The notes below the pieces were generated by a model that saw only the letters and a list, made by a program, of their open reading frames with translations, searched no databases and had not been told where the DNA came from. Below, piece after piece: positions 45,063 to 52,285 of a stretch of 64,000 nucleotides of DNA (positions are counted from its first letter, which is position 1; every line of letters starts with the position of its first letter). The position numbers were made by a program, and so were the translations under genes. Source of the DNA: Pseudomonadota bacterium (GTDB taxonomy: Bacteria; Pseudomonadota; Alphaproteobacteria; Acetobacterales; Acetobacteraceae); NCBI GenBank assembly GCA_021845595.1, contig JAJZVV010000010.1:1-64000 (forward strand). Reading direction: 5' to 3'.

Positions 45063-45749
45063 CTGCCGCCGGAACTCTGGCCCGTCGTCCGGCTCACCCT
45101 CGCGGTCGCGGCGCGCGCCGTCGCCTTCGGCCTGCCGCTCGCCGTGCTGGTCGGCTTCGCGCTGGCGCGCGGGCGGTTTGCCGGGCGATTCCTGGTCGAT
45201 GCCGTGGTCAATCTGCCGCTGGTGCTGCCGCCGGTGGTGATCGGCTGGCTGCTGCTGCTCCTGCTCGGCCGCCACGGGCCGCTCGGCGCCTGGCTCTATG
45301 CCGCCTTCGGGCTGCGCCTGGCCTTCACCACCGCCGGTGCCAGCCTGGCCTGCGGGGTGATGATTTTCCCGCAGATGGTGCGCGCCTGCCGCCAGGGGCT
45401 GGATGCGGTCGATCGCGGGCTGGAGCAGGCGGCGCGGACCCTCGGGGCCAGGCCGCTCGACTGTTTCCTCAGCGTCACCCTGCCGCTGGCCGCGCCCGGC
45501 GTCCTGGTGGCGGCGATCGCCGGCTATGTCGCGGCGCTGGGCGAGTTCGGCGCGGTGATCACCTTCGCGGCGAACATCCCCGGCGAGACCCAGACCCTGC
45601 CGCTGGCGATTTTCAGCGCCCTGCAGGTGCCGGGCGGCGAGGCGCTGGCAGCGCGGCTGGCGATCGTCTCGGTCGCACTCGCGCTGGCCGGGCTCGGCCT
45701 CTCCGAATGGGCAGGACGGTGGCTCGGGCAGCGCCTCGGCCTGCGATGA
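45063..45749 (+). CDS. modB: Molybdate ABC transporter permease, probable CTG start
   Basis: This permease has NLPLVLPPVVIGWLLL, the EAA loop EQAARTLGARPLDCFLSVTLP and EFGAVITFAANIPGETQT, matching ModB. Homology to E. coli ModB starts at LPPELWPVV, directly after the modA stop, but no ATG, GTG or TTG lies there. The first standard codon is GTG 45144, which would remove most of the first membrane helix (201 residues). A CTG at 45063 gives 228 residues, equal to E. coli ModB, and is proposed as the start. Readthrough of the in-frame modA TAG is an alternative. Confidence 0.85.
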   Translation: MPPELWPVVRLTLAVAARAVAFGLPLAVLVGFALARGRFAGRFLVDAVVNLPLVLPPVVIGWLLLLLLGRHGPLGAWLYAAFGLRLAFTTAGASLACGVMIFPQMVRACRQGLDAVDRGLEQAARTLGARPLDCFLSVTLPLAAPGVLVAAIAGYVAALGEFGAVITFAANIPGETQTLPLAIFSALQVPGGEALAARLAIVSVALALAGLGLSEWAGRWLGQRLGLR

Positions 45750-46837
45750 CCGAGGGCGCCGGCCTTGCCATCGCATTCCGCCACGACTTCCCCGGCTTCA
45801 CTGCCGCGATCGACCTCGCCGCGCCGACGCCGGGGACGCTGGCCCTGTTCGGCCCCTCCGGCTGCGGCAAATCGACCCTCGCCGCCGTCGTCGCCGGGCT
45901 GCTGCGCCCGGCCTCGGGGCGCGTCGTCCTCGACGGCACGGTGCTGTTCGACAGCAGCGCCGGCATCTGCCTGCCGCCGGAGCGCCGCCGCATCGGCATG
46001 GTGTTCCAGACGCCGAACCTGTTCCCCCATCTGACGGTCGCCGGCAATCTGCGCTACGGCCAGCGCCGCGCCGGCAGGGACGGCGGCGGGTTCGACGAGA
46101 TCGTGGCCCTGCTCGGGCTGGAGCCGCTGCTGGCGCGCCGGCCGCGGACCCTCTCGGGCGGGGAACGCCAGCGCGTGGCGATCGGGCGGGCGCTGCTCTC
46201 CCGCCCGCGCCTGCTGGTGATGGACGAGCCGCTCTCCAGCCTCGACGGGCCGCGCAAGGATGAGATCCTGCCCTACCTGGCCCGGCTGAAGCAGGCGCTT
46301 CAGCTGCCGATCCTCTACATCACCCACGATCTCGCTGAGGTTGCGCGGCTGGCCGACTGGCTGGCGCTGATGGAAGCCGGGCGGGTGCGCGCGGCCGGGC
46401 CGCTGGGCGAGATCGCGGTGCGCGGCGATCTGCCGCTGGCGCTGCGCGACGACGCCGGGGCGATGCTCGCCGCGCGGGTTCTGGAGCACGACGCGGCGCG
46501 GCAGCTGACGACGCTCGCGGCGGGCGCGGCGCGGCTGCTGGTGCCGTTGCTGGCGGCGGCGCCGGGGACGATGGTGCGGCTCAGGGTGCCGGCGCGCGAG
46601 GTGATCCTGGCCACCGACGTGCCGCGCGGCATCAGCGTGCACAACGTGCTCGCCACCACGATCCGCGCCATCACCGAGGATCCGCCGCGGCGCGCGACGC
46701 TGGTGGCGCTCGACGCGGGCGGGGTCGGCCTGCTGGCGCGGGTGACGCCGGACGCCGTCGCCCGCCTCGGCCTCGCGCCTGGCAGCGCCGTGCTGGCGTT
46801 GGTCAAGTCGGTGGCGATCGAGGTCTTCCCAGCGTGA
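45746..46837 (+). CDS. modC: Molybdate ABC transporter ATPase
   Basis: This 363-residue ATPase has Walker A GPSGCGKST, Q-loop VFQTPNLFPHL, signature TLSGGERQRVAIGRALL, Walker B LLVMDEPLSSLD and His-loop YITHDL. The C-terminal 130 residues hold a MOP/TOBE oxyanion-binding domain (SVHNVLATTIRAI, PGSAVLALVKSVAIEV), which in ModC senses molybdate. ATG 45746 overlaps the modB stop (ATGA). Molybdate imported here would feed the cofactor of the hydroxylase at 1540-5126. Confidence 0.95.
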   Translation: MTEGAGLAIAFRHDFPGFTAAIDLAAPTPGTLALFGPSGCGKSTLAAVVAGLLRPASGRVVLDGTVLFDSSAGICLPPERRRIGMVFQTPNLFPHLTVAGNLRYGQRRAGRDGGGFDEIVALLGLEPLLARRPRTLSGGERQRVAIGRALLSRPRLLVMDEPLSSLDGPRKDEILPYLARLKQALQLPILYITHDLAEVARLADWLALMEAGRVRAAGPLGEIAVRGDLPLALRDDAGAMLAARVLEHDAARQLTTLAAGAARLLVPLLAAAPGTMVRLRVPAREVILATDVPRGISVHNVLATTIRAITEDPPRRATLVALDAGGVGLLARVTPDAVARLGLAPGSAVLALVKSVAIEVFPA

Positions 46838-46927
46838 CGCGGCCGGGGCTGGCGGCCCGGCGGACCGGGACGTAGCATCGGGCGGGAGCCGCGTCGCCCG
46901 CTGGCCGGCCGAGCCGGAGAACCGACA

Positions 46928-47443
46928 ATGCCCGAACCCCGCACGAGCACGATGCGCGCCGTCGAAGCGACGGGCTTCGGTCTCGATACCCTGCGCCTCG
47001 CCGAGCGCCCGGTGCCGCGGCCCGGACCGGGCGAGATTCTCGTGCGCGTGCGGGCGGCGACGCTGAACTACCGCGAGATGCCGGCCTGGGGGGCCGCGGC
47101 GAAGGCGGCGATGGATGGGCGCGGGGCGGACATCGTCGTCGAAACCGCGGGCACGCTGGCGCAGGCGATCGAGGCGACCGCCTTCGGCGGGTTCGTCGGC
47201 GTGATCGGCTTCGTCGGCGGCTACCGCGCCGAGGTGGACATCCGCCAGCTGATCGGGCCGATGGTGCGCCTGCAGGGCATCGCCGTCGGCTCGCGCACAC
47301 GCTTCGAGGCGATGAACCGCGCGATCGTGGCGCACCGGCTCAAGCCCGTCGTCGAGCAGATATTCCCCCTCGAGCGCGCGGCCGAGGCGTTCGCGCTGAT
47401 GGAGCGGGGCGGCCAGTTCGGCAAGATCGGCCTGACGGTCTGA
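46928..47443 (+). pseudogene. Internally deleted MDR alcohol dehydrogenase/quinone reductase
   Basis: The frame is open for 171 residues. The N-terminus (MRAVEATGFGLDTLRLAER to VRVRAATLNYRE) and the C-terminus (GRGADIVVETAGT to KPVVEQIFPLERAAEAF and FGKIGLTV) are those of a zinc-type MDR oxidoreductase of about 335 residues. The middle, with the substrate cleft and most of the Rossmann fold including GxGxxG, is missing; the junction is around 47086-47110 (MPAWGAAAKAAM). An in-frame deletion of roughly 160 codons is inferred. It could be transcribed but should not bind NADPH. Confidence 0.75.
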
Positions 47444-47640
47444 GCCGCCGCCGCGGCGGGCGTGGATACGATTCGGTGTGGCGCTCGCAGCCGTGGCACC
47501 CTATATGAGCCGGACGGCGCTTTTCCAGTATTGGGCTGCTTGTGCCTTGTCGTGCGGCTCGTTCGCATCCTGTGCCCCCAAATTTGAAAAAGTATTCCGG
47601 CCTGCACAGTGTGGGCCGCCGGGTTGCATGGAGAGACACG

Positions 47641-47847
47641 ATGTCGCAAGGCACGGTTAAGTGGTTCAACGCGCAGAAGGGTTATGGGTTCATCCAGCCG
47701 GATGATGGTCAGAAGGACGTGTTCGTCCATATTTCCGCGGTCGAGCGCTCCGGATTGGGCCAGCTGAACGAAGGCCAGAAGGTCAGCTTCGACCTCGAGC
47801 GCGGTCAGCAGGGCAAGATGTCGGCGATCAATCTGAAGGCCGTCTGA
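47641..47847 (+). CDS. cspA: Cold-shock domain protein
   Basis: This 68-residue protein has the nucleic-acid-binding motifs [13 protein letters not shown] (RNP1) and DVFVHIS (RNP2) and the usual length of CspA-type RNA chaperones. ATG 47641 is preceded by GGAGAG. The 197-bp upstream stretch without a gene may include a long leader, as in other csp genes, but I cannot fold it reliably. Confidence 0.95.
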   Translation: MSQGTVKWFNAQKGYGFIQPDDGQKDVFVHISAVERSGLGQLNEGQKVSFDLERGQQGKMSAINLKAV

Positions 47848-47858
47848 ACCCGCTGGAT

Positions 47859-47896
47859 CCGGTGCCGCCCCGGGGGCACCGGTGGGGCGGCACCGG
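47859..47896 (+). terminator. Perfect 13-bp hairpin after cspA
   Basis: CCGGTGCCGCCCC (47859-47871) pairs perfectly with GGGGCGGCACCGG (47884-47896) around a 12-base loop, 11 bases after the cspA stop. No T-run follows. Its 3' arm ends directly at the GTG at 47896, so the next gene more probably starts at GTG 47914. Confidence 0.65.
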
Positions 47897-47913
47897 TGGC
47901 GACGGAGACCATT

Positions 47914-48123
47914 GTGACACTGCATAAATTCCAGGTCGGGCAGGTGGTCGATTTCCTGCCCGGGCCACGGGACGCCAACATCCCGCGCGGCCGATACAAA
48001 GTCCAACGCCTGCTGCCGAGCGAGACCCGGGATCCGCAATATCGCGTGAAGCACGCGGTGGACGGGCACGAACGGGTCGTGCCAGAGAGCCAGCTCGCTG
48101 CCCAGCGCGGGGTGCTCGGCTAG
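47914..48123 (+). CDS. Small conserved alphaproteobacterial protein
   Basis: This 69-residue protein contains KFQVGQVVDFLPG, GRYKVQRLLPSE and QYRVKHAVDGHERVVPESQL, a pattern I recognise from many short uncharacterised alphaproteobacterial proteins that look like a small beta-barrel. GTG 47914 has GGAG eight bases upstream and lies clear of the cspA hairpin; GTG 47896 is the alternative. Its function is unknown. It sits with two more small conserved genes downstream. Confidence 0.75.
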   Translation: MTLHKFQVGQVVDFLPGPRDANIPRGRYKVQRLLPSETRDPQYRVKHAVDGHERVVPESQLAAQRGVLG

Positions 48124-48427
48124 AGTGGGATGACGTCGCCTTCGCTCCGCCATCCTACTCAGGCTCTCTGTTTGATCGCGTGATTCAGACCTACGGCCAT
48201 GCCACCTTCGGTCATCACGCTCTAAAGCTGCATCCCATCAGCCGAGCCGATCTGATGGGATGAGACCAGCGGCATGGAGCGGGGTCCGCGAACCGTCTGG
48301 CGCGGCGCGCGCTCTGGAACCATACGAGTCTGGACCAATTTGTCTCCGGTCTGGCCGAGCCGGAGCGGCTCGGTCGGATCGGCCGTTGCTCTCGGCCGCG
48401 GGATGTGACGCACACAGGGGAAAAGCG
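48124..48427. other. 304-bp gene-free stretch with an 11-bp inverted repeat
   Basis: No gene is supported. A perfect inverted repeat, CATCCCATCAG (48231-48241) and CTGATGGGATG (48252-48262) with a 10-base loop, could be a terminator for the small gene upstream or a palindromic repeat element. The left half is less GC-rich (TCTCTGTTTGATCGCGTGAT at 48163-48182). No tRNA or riboswitch fold was recognised. Confidence 0.45.
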
Positions 48428-48598
48428 ATGGTCTTCAAGCCGAACTACAACCAGCAGCGCGCCGAGCGCAACCGCGCGGCGCAGGCGAAAAAGGAAGCCA
48501 AGCAGCGCGAGCGCGAGGAAGCCGTCGCCCGCCGCAAAGCGGCCCGCGAGAACGAAGCGCCGCCGCCGCCCGAGCCCGCCCCGTCGGGCGACTCGTGA
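48428..48598 (+). CDS. Small basic hydrophilic protein, 56 residues
   Basis: This protein starts MVFKPNYNQQRAERNRAAQA and continues as a Lys/Arg/Glu/Ala-rich helix before a Pro-rich tail (EAPPPPEPAPSGDS). Similar short proteins are common in alphaproteobacteria, with no known role. ATG 48428 is preceded by AGGGGAAAAGCG. The length and charge pattern suggest a disordered or coiled-coil nucleic-acid or protein-binding peptide. Confidence 0.7.
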   Translation: MVFKPNYNQQRAERNRAAQAKKEAKQREREEAVARRKAARENEAPPPPEPAPSGDS

Positions 48599-48656
48599 CC
48601 AACCGCCCTGCCCCCTCGCCGTGCGCGATGGGCGCCGGCACAGATCAGGACCGGAT

Positions 48657-48875
48657 ATGATGAAACGCCGTGCGCTCAGCAGCTTCGTTCTGTTCGACGT
48701 CACCTACGCCGACGGCAGCCAGACCTCGCGGCGCAAGGTTCCCAGCACGACGCTGGCGGACCTCGACGGCGAGGCGGCGATCAAGGCGGTGATCGAGGCA
48801 CAGGACCGGGAAATCGCCCTCGCCTCCGGCCGCCCGCGCGGCGAGATCAAATCGGTCTCGCGGTCGCGCACCTAG
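48657..48875 (+). CDS. Small conserved hypothetical protein, 72 residues
   Basis: This protein has a compact alpha-beta pattern: SSFVLFDVTYADGSQTSRRKV, then DLDGEAAIKAVIEAQDREIAL. It resembles short conserved proteins of alphaproteobacteria of unknown function. Two adjacent ATGs (48657, 48660) are possible starts. It follows the 56-residue protein by 58 bases and may form a small operon with it. Confidence 0.65.
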   Translation: MMKRRALSSFVLFDVTYADGSQTSRRKVPSTTLADLDGEAAIKAVIEAQDREIALASGRPRGEIKSVSRSRT

Positions 48876-49004
48876 GCTTGCCTTCGGCGCCATTTCGGCC
48901 TTGAAGCCCGGAGCGGCTTGAGGTTCGGTGGCGCGCGCCCGACGCTGCGCGCCAGAAGAAGCGTGCAATGGTCCGGGCGGGCCGCGGACCGGCAGGGAGG
49001 TACC

Positions 49005-50384
49005 ATGGCGACCGATCTCGACGACGTGCTGGAGGCCGCGCGGAGCGCCCTCGGCGAGCGTATCTCCACCAATGCGAGCCTGCGCGAGCAGCACAGCCAC
49101 GGCGAGGACACCAATCCGCCGCTGCTGCCCGACGCGGTGGCCTTCGTCGAGACCACCGAGGAGGCCGCGCGGCTGCTCGCGCTGTGCAACGCACGGCGTG
49201 TGCCGGTGGTGCCGTTCGGCGCCGGAACCTCGCTCGAAGGCCATGTGACGCCGGTGCGCGGGGGTATCTCGCTCGATCTTTCGCGCATGACCCGCGTGCT
49301 CGAGGTCAACGAGCCGGACATGGATTGCCGCATCCAGGCCGGGGTGACGCGCCAGCAGCTCAACGCCCATCTGCGCGACGCCGGGCTGTTCTTCCCGGTC
49401 GATCCGGGCAGCGAGTGCACCATCGGTGGCATGTGCGCGACCCGGGCCTCCGGCACCAACGCGGTGCGCTATGGCACGATCCGCGAGAACGTCCTCGGGC
49501 TCACGGTGGCGCTGGCGGATGGGCGGGTGATCCGCACCGGCGGGCGGGTGCGCAAATCCTCGACCGGCTATGATCTCACGCGGCTGTTCATCGGCTCGGA
49601 AGGCACGCTCGGCGTCATCACCGAGATCCAGCTCCGCCTGCACGGCATTCCCGAGGCGATGTCCGCCGCGGTGTGCCAGTTCCCCAGCCTGGCCGGAGCG
49701 GTGGAGACGGTGATCGCGGTGATGCAGGCCGGCATTCCCGTCGCGCGCATCGAGTTTCTCGACGAGCAGATGATGGAAGCGACCATCGCCTACGCCAAGC
49801 TCGAAGGCTACACGGCGCGGCCGACGCTGTTCTTCGAATTCCACGGGTCCGAGGCCGGCGTCGCCGAGCAGGCGCAGATGGCCGAGGCGCTGGCCGAGGA
49901 GCACGGCGGCGCCGGGTTCCGCTGGGCAACCAATGCCGAGGCGCGGAACCGGCTGTGGAAGGCGCGGCACGATGCCTACTGGGCGGCGCTCGCCTATCGG
50001 CCCGGCCATCGGGTGCTGACCACGGATGCCATCGTGCCGATCTCGCGCCTGGCCGAAGCCGTGCTCGGCGCGCGGGCGGATATCGACGCCTCCGGGTTCA
50101 CGGCGCCGATGGTGGGCCATGTCGGCGACGGCAATTTCCACACCACCATCATGGTGCCCGACGAGCCTGGCGCCCTGGAGCGGGCCTGGGCGCTGGACCG
50201 GCGGATCGTCTCCCGCGCACTCGCGCTTGGCGGCTCGTGCAGCGGCGAGCATGGGGTGGGGATCGGCAAGCGCGAATTCCTTGAGATCGAGCACGGGCCG
50301 GAAAGCCTGGCGGTGATGCGCAGCCTCAAAACGACGCTGGATCCGAACGGCATCCTCAATCCTGGCAAGATGTTCCTGAACTGA
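49005..50384 (+). CDS. FAD-linked oxidase, D-lactate/glycolate dehydrogenase (GlcD-like)
   Basis: This 459-residue flavoprotein has an FAD-binding PCMH domain (VVPFGAGTSLEGHVTPVRGGISLD, FFPVDPGSECTIGGMCATRASG, FIGSEGTLGVITEIQLRLH) and a C-terminal domain with GHVGDGNFHTTI and CSGEHGVGIGKREFL. This is the D-lactate dehydrogenase (cytochrome)/GlcD family oxidising 2-hydroxy acids. ATG 49005 follows CAGGGAGG. No glcE or glcF genes adjoin, which favours a stand-alone D-lactate or D-2-hydroxy acid dehydrogenase. Confidence 0.92.
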   Translation: MATDLDDVLEAARSALGERISTNASLREQHSHGEDTNPPLLPDAVAFVETTEEAARLLALCNARRVPVVPFGAGTSLEGHVTPVRGGISLDLSRMTRVLEVNEPDMDCRIQAGVTRQQLNAHLRDAGLFFPVDPGSECTIGGMCATRASGTNAVRYGTIRENVLGLTVALADGRVIRTGGRVRKSSTGYDLTRLFIGSEGTLGVITEIQLRLHGIPEAMSAAVCQFPSLAGAVETVIAVMQAGIPVARIEFLDEQMMEATIAYAKLEGYTARPTLFFEFHGSEAGVAEQAQMAEALAEEHGGAGFRWATNAEARNRLWKARHDAYWAALAYRPGHRVLTTDAIVPISRLAEAVLGARADIDASGFTAPMVGHVGDGNFHTTIMVPDEPGALERAWALDRRIVSRALALGGSCSGEHGVGIGKREFLEIEHGPESLAVMRSLKTTLDPNGILNPGKMFLN

Positions 50385-50389
50385 CGCCG

Positions 50390-51709
50390 GTGTCGCGCCT
50401 CACCGCTCTCGGCCCGGCGGCGCGGCTCGCGGCCCAGCGCATCGCTGCGGCCAATGCGGCGCTGAACCGGCGCCTCATCGGCCGGCTCGGGCCGGGCCTG
50501 ATCACCGGCGCCTCCGACGACGACCCCTCCGGGATCGCCACCTATTCGCAGGCCGGCGCGCAGTTCGGCTACGCCATGTGCTGGGTGATGCTGTTCACCT
50601 TTCCGCTGATGGCGGCGATCCAGGAGATCAGCGCGCGCATCGGCCGCGTTACCGGGCGCGGCATCGCCGGCAATCTGCGCGCACATTATCCGCCCTGGCT
50701 GCTGCGCGCGATCGTGGCGCTGCTGCTGATCGCCAACATCGCCAATCTCGGCGCGGATCTCGGCGCCATGGGCGAGGCGCTGCAGCTGCTGATCGGCGGT
50801 TCTGCCAAACTCTATGTCGTGCTGTTCGCCGTCGCCTGCGCGATCCTGGAGATTTTTGCCCGCTACGAACGCTATGTCGCCATTCTCAAATGGTCCTCGC
50901 TGTCACTGCTCGCCTACGCCGCCACGGCGCTGATCATCGACGTTCCCTGGGCGAACGTCGCGCGCCACACGCTCGTGCCGACCTTCTCCTTCGACACCGA
51001 CTACGTCATCGCCATCGTCGCCGTGCTCGGCACCACCATCACGCCCTATTGCTTCTTCTGGCAGTCCTCGCAGGAGGCGGAGGACGAGCGGGTCGATCCA
51101 CGCGCCCGCCCGCTGCTCGAAGCGCCCGAGCAGGCGCCGGCGGAAATCGCGCGCATGCGGTTCGACACCTATACGGGCATGGGCTACTCGAACCTGATCA
51201 GCCTGTTCATCATCGTCACCACCGCGGCGACGCTGCATGTGCACGGCATCACCGACATCCAGACCTCGGCGCAGGCGGCCGAGGCGCTGCGGCCGCTCGC
51301 CGGACCCTTCACGTTCTTCATATTTTCCGCCGGCATCATCGGCATCGGCCTGCTCGCCGTGCCGGTGCTGGCCGGGTCATGCGCCTATGCGCTGGGCGAG
51401 GCGCTGGACTGGACCACCGGGCTCGGCCGTGCGCCGCTCGATGCCAAGGCGTTCTACGGCGCGATCACGGTGGCGACACTCATCGGCATCGGCATCAATT
51501 TCACCGCCATCGACCCGATCAAGGCGCTGTTCTGGTCGGCGGTGCTCAACGGCGTCGTCGCGGTGCCGCTGATGGTGATGATGATGCTGATGGCCGTGCA
51601 GCCGCGGGTGATGGGCCGCTTCACCCTGCCGGGACCGCTGCGGGCGCTGGGCTGGCTCTGCACCGGGACCATGGCGGTGGCGGTCGCGATCATGTTCGCG
51701 ACGCTGTAG
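50390..51709 (+). CDS. Nramp-family metal transporter, NRMT-like
   Basis: This 439-residue protein has eleven or so hydrophobic segments. Helix 1 reads TGASDDDPSGIATYSQAGA (Asp45-Pro46-Ser47-Gly48), where classical MntH has DPGN. The helix 6 region reads TTITPYCFFWQSSQEAED where MntH has MPHN. The loss of these manganese ligands resembles Nramp-related transporters described for Mg/Mn. GTG 50390 follows the preceding stop by five bases. The ion is predicted, not known. Confidence 0.85.
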   Translation: MSRLTALGPAARLAAQRIAAANAALNRRLIGRLGPGLITGASDDDPSGIATYSQAGAQFGYAMCWVMLFTFPLMAAIQEISARIGRVTGRGIAGNLRAHYPPWLLRAIVALLLIANIANLGADLGAMGEALQLLIGGSAKLYVVLFAVACAILEIFARYERYVAILKWSSLSLLAYAATALIIDVPWANVARHTLVPTFSFDTDYVIAIVAVLGTTITPYCFFWQSSQEAEDERVDPRARPLLEAPEQAPAEIARMRFDTYTGMGYSNLISLFIIVTTAATLHVHGITDIQTSAQAAEALRPLAGPFTFFIFSAGIIGIGLLAVPVLAGSCAYALGEALDWTTGLGRAPLDAKAFYGAITVATLIGIGINFTAIDPIKALFWSAVLNGVVAVPLMVMMMLMAVQPRVMGRFTLPGPLRALGWLCTGTMAVAVAIMFATL

Positions 51710-51732
51710 CTACCTCGACAGGCTTGGCGGCA

Positions 51733-52113
51733 CTACTCCAGCCGGAACGCGTCGGCGATGCGGCGCACCGCGCCGGCAGCGTCGACCAGCATCAGGTCGA
51801 AGCGAACTCCCTTCGCGCCCCAATGCGGCTGGCTGGCGAGCAGCGCCTCGGCAGCGGCGAGGAGGCGCGTGCGCTGGCGCAGCGATAGCGCCTCCGCCGC
51901 CGCGGCGAGGCGGGTGCGGGATTTGACCTCGACCAGCGCCAGCAGCCCGTCACGCGTGGCGGCGATGTCGATTTCGCCGGCCCCGGTGCGCAGGCGCCGG
52001 CCGAGGATGGTCCAGCCCTCCGCCTCGAGCGCGGCGGCGGCCAAGCTCTCGGCATCGAGGCCGCTTCGCTGAGCACGCTGGCCGCGGGCGCGGCGGGTCG
52101 GATCGCTGGTAAT
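51733..52113 (-). CDS. yraN: YraN/UPF0102 family nuclease-like protein, probable ATT start
   Basis: This protein has the UPF0102 core: AAALEAEGWTILGRRLRTGAGEIDIA and LALVEVKSR, with the PD-(D/E)xK-type residues Glu-Ile-Asp and Glu-Val-Lys. Homology extends upstream through RRARGQRAQRSGLDAESLA, but in that extension there is no ATG, GTG or TTG before the in-frame stop. An ATT at 52111-52113 follows AGGGGAG by nine bases and gives 126 residues starting (M)TSDPTRRARG, the family length. The only standard alternative, TTG 52044, drops the conserved helix. Confidence 0.75.
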   Translation of the reverse strand: MTSDPTRRARGQRAQRSGLDAESLAAAALEAEGWTILGRRLRTGAGEIDIAATRDGLLALVEVKSRTRLAAAAEALSLRQRTRLLAAAEALLASQPHWGAKGVRFDLMLVDAAGAVRRIADAFRLE

Positions 52114-52185
52114 GGCGGCGGGCTCCCCTGCCCTGCAGGTCTACTGGAGCTGCCGGCGCGGCGCTACGGCCGGGCCGCGTCAAAA

Positions 52186-52214
52186 CGACATAAAGATATG
52201 CTTATATCTTGACG
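52186..52214 (+). promoter_or_regulatory. Candidate methionine-regulon operator upstream of metE
   Basis: An AT-rich island in GC-rich DNA contains ACATAAAGATATG and GCTTATATCTTGAC, two related half-sites in inverted orientation (TATCTT on opposite strands) about 75 bases before metE. Similar ATAAAGATAT-type sites are, to my memory, bound by ArsR-family SahR/SamR regulators of methionine genes. No riboswitch fold was seen in the 172 bases before the gene. Confidence 0.5.
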
Positions 52215-52285
52215 GATCGATCTGGTGGCTCTATCCGCTGTTCCCCGCGTCACCGCCCAGCCGCTTCGGCCAACAGGAGCCCTGC

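Noticed and set aside
52114-52285. A cobalamin or SAM riboswitch before metE
   Set aside because: The 172-base leader is too short and lacks the B12 box or SAM-II pseudoknot motifs; an AT-rich operator is a better explanation.
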